A stretch of 9,714 nt of DNA from an uncultured Coriobacteriaceae bacterium. GTDB taxonomy: Bacteria > Actinomycetota > Coriobacteriia > Coriobacteriales > QAMH01. The stretch spans positions 1-9,714 of the forward strand of contig CACZSV010000173.1 of assembly GCA_902783925.1 (NCBI GenBank). Direction: 5' to 3'. The notes under the pieces were generated by a model. That model was given only the letters and a program-made list of their open reading frames with translations. It did not search any database and was not told where the DNA came from. A program made the position numbers and the translations under genes. Every line of letters begins with the position of its first letter. The stretch's first letter is position 1. Below are positions 6,308 through 9,714 of the stretch, one piece after another.

Positions 6308-6312
6308 CTGAC

Positions 6313-7392
6313 ATGCCCGAATATACAGGATCGGACCATCTTGCTGTAATTAAGGTGGTTGGAGTTGGCGGCGGCGGTACAAATGCTGTCAATCGTATGG
6401 TCGAAGCCGGTGTCAAGGGTGTTGAGTTCATTGCCATCAACACGGACCGCCAGGCATTGCTCATGTCAGATGCAGACCGCACTGTGCATATTGGCGAAGA
6501 GCTCACTCGCGGCCTTGGTGCAGGTGCGAACCCGGAGATTGGCGCGCAGGCTGCAGAGGAATCCCGCTCCGATATTCGCGATGCTCTGGCTGGGGCCGAC
6601 ATGGTCTTTGTCACCGCAGGCGAAGGCGGCGGCACCGGTACGGGAGCCGCTCCAGTCGTGGCCGAGATTGCGATGGAGGAAATCGGCGCTCTGACTGTTG
6701 GCGTCGTCACTAAGCCGTTCGGATTCGAGGGACGTAAGCGCATGAATCAGGCGGAGGAGGGTATCGCCCTGCTCGCGCAGAAGGTCGACACGCTCATCGT
6801 CGTTCCCAATGATCGCCTGCTCCAGGTTATCGAAAAGCGCACGTCGATGCTCGACGCGTTCCGTATTGCAGATGACATTCTGCGTCAGGGTACGCAGGGC
6901 ATCACGGATCTCATTACGATTCCCGGCCTCATCAACCTCGACTTCGCCGACGTTCGCGCGATTATGAAAGATGCCGGCTCCGCGATGATGGGCATTGGCC
7001 TTGCATCTGGCGAGAACCGCGCTGCGGATGCTGCCAAAGAGGCTATTTCCTCCAAGCTGCTCGAGTCTTCTATTGTCGGTGCAGACCGTATTCTGTACTC
7101 CATCACCGGCGGCAGCGACATGAGCTTGCAGGAGATCGACGAGGCGTCCCAGATCATCAATTCTGCAGCGGACGAAGATGCCAATATTATCTTCGGTACC
7201 GTTATCGACGATTCCATGGACGATCAGATTCGCGTCACGGTTATCGCCACGGGCTTTGATGGCCTCGAAGAACAGCCGAGCATGGACTTCGGCGTGAACT
7301 CTTCGACACGCTCTGCCTATGCTGACGAAACGCCTTCCGGCGGTTCGTTCGACGACGACATTCCTGATTTCCTCAAGCGCAGCCGCTACTAA
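6313..7392 (+). CDS. ftsZ: Cell-division GTPase FtsZ
   Basis: FtsZ is the tubulin-like GTPase that polymerises into the cytokinetic ring. The start ATG has AAGGA (6303-6307) 5 bases upstream. The 359-residue product contains the nucleotide loop [13 protein letters not shown] (17-29), NTDRQAL (43-49), the tubulin signature [14 protein letters not shown] (101-114), FGFEGRKR (136-143), and the T7 loop NLDFADVR (208-215), whose Asp210 and Asp213 complete the GTPase site of the neighbouring subunit. After the core (to about 315) there is a short linker, then the conserved C-terminal peptide DDIPDFLKR (348-356), the docking site for membrane tethers such as SepF, encoded at 8995. A long intergenic region with its own candidate promoter precedes it, and a strong terminator follows, so ftsZ may be largely expressed as its own transcript. 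Its stop shares the TAATG junction with the pgeF frame. Confidence 0.98.
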   Translation: MPEYTGSDHLAVIKVVGVGGGGTNAVNRMVEAGVKGVEFIAINTDRQALLMSDADRTVHIGEELTRGLGAGANPEIGAQAAEESRSDIRDALAGADMVFVTAGEGGGTGTGAAPVVAEIAMEEIGALTVGVVTKPFGFEGRKRMNQAEEGIALLAQKVDTLIVVPNDRLLQVIEKRTSMLDAFRIADDILRQGTQGITDLITIPGLINLDFADVRAIMKDAGSAMMGIGLASGENRAADAAKEAISSKLLESSIVGADRILYSITGGSDMSLQEIDEASQIINSAADEDANIIFGTVIDDSMDDQIRVTVIATGFDGLEEQPSMDFGVNSSTRSAYADETPSGGSFDDDIPDFLKRSRY

Positions 7393-8249
7393 TGGCCAAG
7401 GCGCTATCGGAGCAGGAAAAAGAATATAGAACTCTCCGCCTGCCGTATCCGCGGCTGGCGGAGAGTTCTTTTTTGTCAGGCAAAACCGAAATACCCGTCA
7501 TTACCGATGAAACACTCTATACGGCATGCGGAACACGAATTGCATTCACGACGCGCGCAGGCGGTGTAAGTCAGGGCGCGTATGCTGAGCTCAATCTGTT
7601 TTACGGAGTGGGCGACGATCCGGTTGCAATCGAAGAAAACCGCCGCATGCTCTGCGATGCGCTCGGTGCAGCTCGTGAGTATGACTCGCTTATCACCCCA
7701 AAGCAAGTTCATGGCAACACATGCATTGAGGTGGGGGATATCGAAAGGACGAAAAGGCACGGGCAAGACGGAGCGGATGGTGTTATCTGCACGCTTTGCG
7801 ACGTGCCCGTGCTGCTTTGTTCCGGCGATTGCGTGGTCATGGTACTCGTTGCCCCTACGGGCGCTTTTGCGGTAGTCCATGCGGGCTGGCGAGGAGCCAT
7901 AGCGCATATTGTGGAGAACGGTCTTAGGCAACTTTCAAGAGCAACCGGTTGCTTATCATCTGAAATCAACTGCTATATCGGGCCGCATATCGGGGCGTGT
8001 TGTTATGAAGTAGATTCAGCTTTACTTCAGCGTTTTGTGTCAGAATTTGGAGACGAGTGCGATGCAGGAAACAGCCATCTTGACTTGAAGGCTGCTGTGA
8101 CCTGCTCTCTTATGAGGGCAGGAGCAGATAGGAAACGTATTGCCAATACTGGATATTGCACATCGTGTCAGAGCGAGAAGTTCTTCTCGTTCCGCGCGCA
8201 GGGCGGTACTTGCGGCAGGCATGGCGCGTTTGCATTTTTGAGAGAGTGA
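7392..8249 (+). CDS. pgeF: Peptidoglycan editing factor PgeF (YfiH/YlmD, laccase-domain family)
   Basis: This family (DUF152, formerly called polyphenol oxidase) includes E. coli YfiH/PgeF, which prevents mis-incorporation of amino acids into UDP-MurNAc precursors, and members with purine nucleoside phosphorylase or adenosine deaminase activity. Motifs: IAFTTRAGGVSQGAYAELNL (50-69), QVHG (105-108), GDC (145-147), VVHAGWRG (161-168), IGPHIGACCYEV (196-207) and CTSCQSEKFFSFR (256-268); Cys147, His107 and His164 are candidate metal or nucleophile residues. The start is uncertain. The ATG at 7392 overlaps the ftsZ stop but has no ribosome binding site, and residues 13-28 of that reading are encoded by a perfect terminator hairpin. 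An in-frame TTG at 7473, with GGAG at 7460-7463 upstream, would give 258 residues that still keep every motif. The stop abuts the yggS ATG. Confidence 0.93.
   Translation: MAKALSEQEKEYRTLRLPYPRLAESSFLSGKTEIPVITDETLYTACGTRIAFTTRAGGVSQGAYAELNLFYGVGDDPVAIEENRRMLCDALGAAREYDSLITPKQVHGNTCIEVGDIERTKRHGQDGADGVICTLCDVPVLLCSGDCVVMVLVAPTGAFAVVHAGWRGAIAHIVENGLRQLSRATGCLSSEINCYIGPHIGACCYEVDSALLQRFVSEFGDECDAGNSHLDLKAAVTCSLMRAGADRKRIANTGYCTSCQSEKFFSFRAQGGTCGRHGAFAFLRE
7428..7474 (+). terminator. Strong intrinsic terminator after ftsZ, inside the 5' end of the pgeF frame
   Basis: AGAACTCTCCGCC (7428-7440) and GGCGGAGAGTTCT (7457-7469) are exact inverted complements, a 13-bp stem. The 16-base loop can add a further GCCG/CGGC stem (7442-7445 with 7452-7455). 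A run of six T (7469-7474) follows immediately, its first base paired. It begins 36 bases after the ftsZ stop, the usual position for a terminator. It is the best-formed structure in the window. The ribosome binding site for the alternative pgeF TTG start lies in its 3' arm. Confidence 0.9.
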
Positions 8250-8948
8250 ATGTGTATGGGACTACAGGAGCGTTGGGATAGCACAAAGCTCGATATTGCG
8301 AATATTTGCAGTGATTGCGGACGCGATCCGGAGGAGGTTCGGATTATTGCCGTGAGCAAAACGGTTGACCCTCCCGTGATAGCCGAGGCACTCGCGTGTG
8401 GCATGCGCGATTTTGGCGAGAACCGCGATAAGCCCTTTAACGAAAAGCGCTCAGCGTACCCCGATGCAAATTGGCATTTCATCGGGCATCTTCAATCGAA
8501 TAAGGCTAAGCAGGTCGTGGGAAGAGCGCACCTTATCCATTCACTCGATCGTCCGAGCCTGCTTTTGGCGATCGAGAAAGAAGCAGCGAAGCTCGACATC
8601 ATCCAAGACGTTCTTGTCGAGGTCTCCGTATCCGGCGAAGAGAGCAAGGCTGGCATCGCCCCAGATGAGCTCGATGCGTTTCTCGAGCAGGTCTGCATGT
8701 GCGCGCACGTCCATTGCAAGGGGCTTATGACGATGGCTCCGCAGGGGGATCTGAGCGTCGCGCAAAATACTTTTGAAGGATTAAGAAATCTTGCGAACAT
8801 TATGGGTAAAACCTACGGTGAGCGTGATAATATTTGCATGTCCGAGCTTTCCATGGGAATGTCCGAAGATTATCGGGTTGCAATCGAAGAAGGCGCAACC
8901 ATGGTTCGCATCGGTAGGCGTATTTTTAGCGATAATTTCAAAGCTTGA
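8250..8948 (+). CDS. yggS: PLP homeostasis protein YggS/YlmE (PLPBP family)
   Basis: A cytoplasmic pyridoxal-5'-phosphate-binding protein with an alanine-racemase-like barrel and no known enzymatic activity, involved in PLP and amino-acid homeostasis. The 232 residues are a normal length. Family landmarks: IIAVSKTVDPPVI (32-44) with PLP-binding Lys37, DFGENR (54-59), WHFIGHLQSNKAKQV (75-89), IHSLDRPSL (96-104), GEESKAGI (129-136), CKGLMTMAP (156-164), and the C-terminal phosphate-binding block LSMGMSEDYRVAIEEGATMV (200-219) followed by RIGRRIF. The ATG at 8250 directly abuts the pgeF stop (TGAATG). An in-frame ATG at 8256 is an alternative that removes two residues; only a weak GAGAG element precedes either. 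It lies between pgeF and sepF, the classic ylmDEF order. Confidence 0.96.
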   Translation: MCMGLQERWDSTKLDIANICSDCGRDPEEVRIIAVSKTVDPPVIAEALACGMRDFGENRDKPFNEKRSAYPDANWHFIGHLQSNKAKQVVGRAHLIHSLDRPSLLLAIEKEAAKLDIIQDVLVEVSVSGEESKAGIAPDELDAFLEQVCMCAHVHCKGLMTMAPQGDLSVAQNTFEGLRNLANIMGKTYGERDNICMSELSMGMSEDYRVAIEEGATMVRIGRRIFSDNFKA

Positions 8949-8994
8949 TAGGCAACTATGAGCTTATTTACATATAAAACAAGCGAGGCACATC

Positions 8995-9714
8995 ATGAGT
9001 CTTCTAGATGGCATGAAAGATAAACTTGGGTTCAAGAATAATAATCAGAATTACGATGACGGTGATGACTATTACGACGGCGAGGAAGAATACTACGAGG
9101 ACGAATACTATGAAGACAACGCAGACGAGTCTGTAGAAGAGGGGCGCCATGAGGTCGTTTCGTTCGACGCGTATAATCCTGACAATTTTGAGCATGTGAC
9201 CCTGGCAAGCGACCGCAAACCGCGTGTCGCCCCCATAGATGGGTATGATTCAACTCGTCCATCTTCGGGTCCTATTATCACAGGCTCCCGTTCGTCGGGT
9301 GCTTCCTATAGCCGCAATATTGGCACGTCGGCGCGACGCAGCAACTACTCGTCTTCGCCGAGCGATTCGCGTTCATGGGGAGCTGTTCCCAACGATCCGT
9401 CATTTTTGGATAGCTCTCGTTCTTCGCGTGATCCCTACTCGAATCTCGGAAGCGATTTTCTGGGCATGAACGACGATCCGGCAGTGAGGCTCGAGATCGT
9501 CCGTCCCAAGATTTACGCCGATGTCGAGAAAATCGCGAATGCCGCAAAAGCGGGCAAATCCGTCGTACTCGACGTGGCAGACACGAAGCCTGCCCTGGCC
9601 AAGCGAATTCTCGATTTCTCTTTTGGTGTTGCTAGTGCTCTGAATCAAAACGTGGATAAGGCGGCAGACCGCGTTTTCGTTATTTCCAAGGGCGCCGAGA
9701 TGCTGAATGAGGAA
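8995..9714 (+). CDS. sepF: Cell-division protein SepF (YlmF), 5' part, running off the window
   Basis: SepF binds the FtsZ C-terminal peptide and tethers it to the membrane; in bacteria without FtsA this is a main anchor. The ATG at 8995 has GAGG (8985-8988) 6 bases upstream, and the frame stays open for 240 codons to the window end. The N-terminus MSLLDGMKDKLGF is the amphipathic, membrane-binding helix typical of SepF. Residues 20-50 are dominated by Asp, Glu and Tyr. Residues 85-160 are a Ser/Arg/Asn/Pro-rich linker. The SepF core starts near 163: AVRLEIVRPKIYADVEKIAN, then GKSVVLDVADTK (187-198), KRILDFSFG (203-211) and VDKAADRVFVISKG (220-233), which matches the family's dimerising alpha/beta domain. 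Only a short C-terminal part should be missing. The total is longer than B. subtilis SepF (about 150 residues) because of the acidic segment and linker. A 46-base gap separates it from yggS, so co-transcription with pgeF-yggS is likely. Confidence 0.93.
   Translation, partial: MSLLDGMKDKLGFKNNNQNYDDGDDYYDGEEEYYEDEYYEDNADESVEEGRHEVVSFDAYNPDNFEHVTLASDRKPRVAPIDGYDSTRPSSGPIITGSRSSGASYSRNIGTSARRSNYSSSPSDSRSWGAVPNDPSFLDSSRSSRDPYSNLGSDFLGMNDDPAVRLEIVRPKIYADVEKIANAAKAGKSVVLDVADTKPALAKRILDFSFGVASALNQNVDKAADRVFVISKGAEMLNEE

Larger units (their letters stand above)
5984..6312. other. Intergenic region between ftsQ and ftsZ (329 bases)
   Basis: This is the longest non-coding stretch in the window. From left to right it holds a 21-base palindrome (5996-6016), an AT-rich block at about 6093-6175 of roughly one quarter G+C by hand count, a TAGTCAA/TTGACTA palindrome (6108-6124), a -10-like TATACT (6198-6203), a second copy of TAGTCAAAA (6241-6249), and a hairpin-forming leader just before ftsZ. 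Short frames on either strand have no ribosome binding site or family character, so I read it as regulatory DNA giving ftsZ its own promoter. Confidence 0.8.

Noticed and set aside
8949..8978. Promoter-like TAGGCA (8949-8954) and TATAAA (8973-8978) before sepF
   Set aside because: Spacing of 18 is acceptable, but the RNA would start at about the ribosome binding site, leaving almost no leader. The short gap is better explained by co-transcription with yggS.
9004..9262. Minus-strand frames opposite the 5' part of sepF
   Set aside because: Their valine- and isoleucine-rich runs are the mirror of the Asp/Glu/Tyr codons of sepF; nothing indicates a real membrane peptide.

Overview
The window carries the distal part of a division and cell-wall (dcw) cluster, all on the + strand. 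In order it holds the 3' part of an AMP-forming acyl/aminoacyl-adenylating enzyme, then murG, murC, murB, ftsQ, ftsZ, pgeF (ylmD/yfiH), yggS (ylmE) and the 5' part of sepF (ylmF). The order murG-murC-murB-ftsQ-ftsZ followed by the ylm genes, with no ftsA between ftsQ and ftsZ and with sepF present, is typical of Gram-positive Actinomycetota. Moderate-to-high G+C, the GGTAGH form of the MurG glycine loop, and the compact FtsZ with a short linker fit a Coriobacteriia-like member of that phylum. The taxon is an inference from gene content, not a demonstrated assignment.

Region by region: 1-1374 is the end of the adenylating enzyme. It has an unusual proline/methionine-rich, tryptophan-rich tail and stands where ftsW or murD would usually precede murG. 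1375-1476 is a short spacer with a candidate promoter and an inverted repeat. 1477-5983 is a tightly packed run of murG, murC, murB and ftsQ (gaps of 1 and 8 bases, then a 50-base overlap), likely one transcript. 5984-6312 is the only sizeable non-coding stretch. It contains a 21-base near-perfect palindrome just after ftsQ, an AT-rich block with a TAGTCAA/TTGACTA palindrome, a likely ftsZ promoter, and a leader that can fold into a hairpin or pseudoknot over the ftsZ ribosome binding site. 6313-7392 is ftsZ. A textbook intrinsic terminator lies 36-82 bases past the ftsZ stop but inside the 5' end of the overlapping pgeF reading frame. 7392-8948 is pgeF-yggS, joined end to end, and sepF starts 46 bases later and runs off the window.

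How the genes work together: MurB and MurC make and extend the UDP-MurNAc precursor in the cytoplasm. MurG adds GlcNAc to lipid I to give lipid II. PgeF is known as a proofreader that removes wrongly built UDP-MurNAc precursors. FtsZ forms the cytokinetic ring, SepF links its C-terminal tail to the membrane in organisms lacking FtsA, and FtsQ scaffolds the septal synthesis complex outside the membrane. YggS is a PLP-homeostasis protein that commonly travels with this cluster.

I did not see a clearly new defence, mobile or biosynthetic system. The signals most worth following are the terminator embedded in the pgeF frame, the possible pseudoknot and palindromes in the ftsZ leader, and the tailed adenylating enzyme beside murG.
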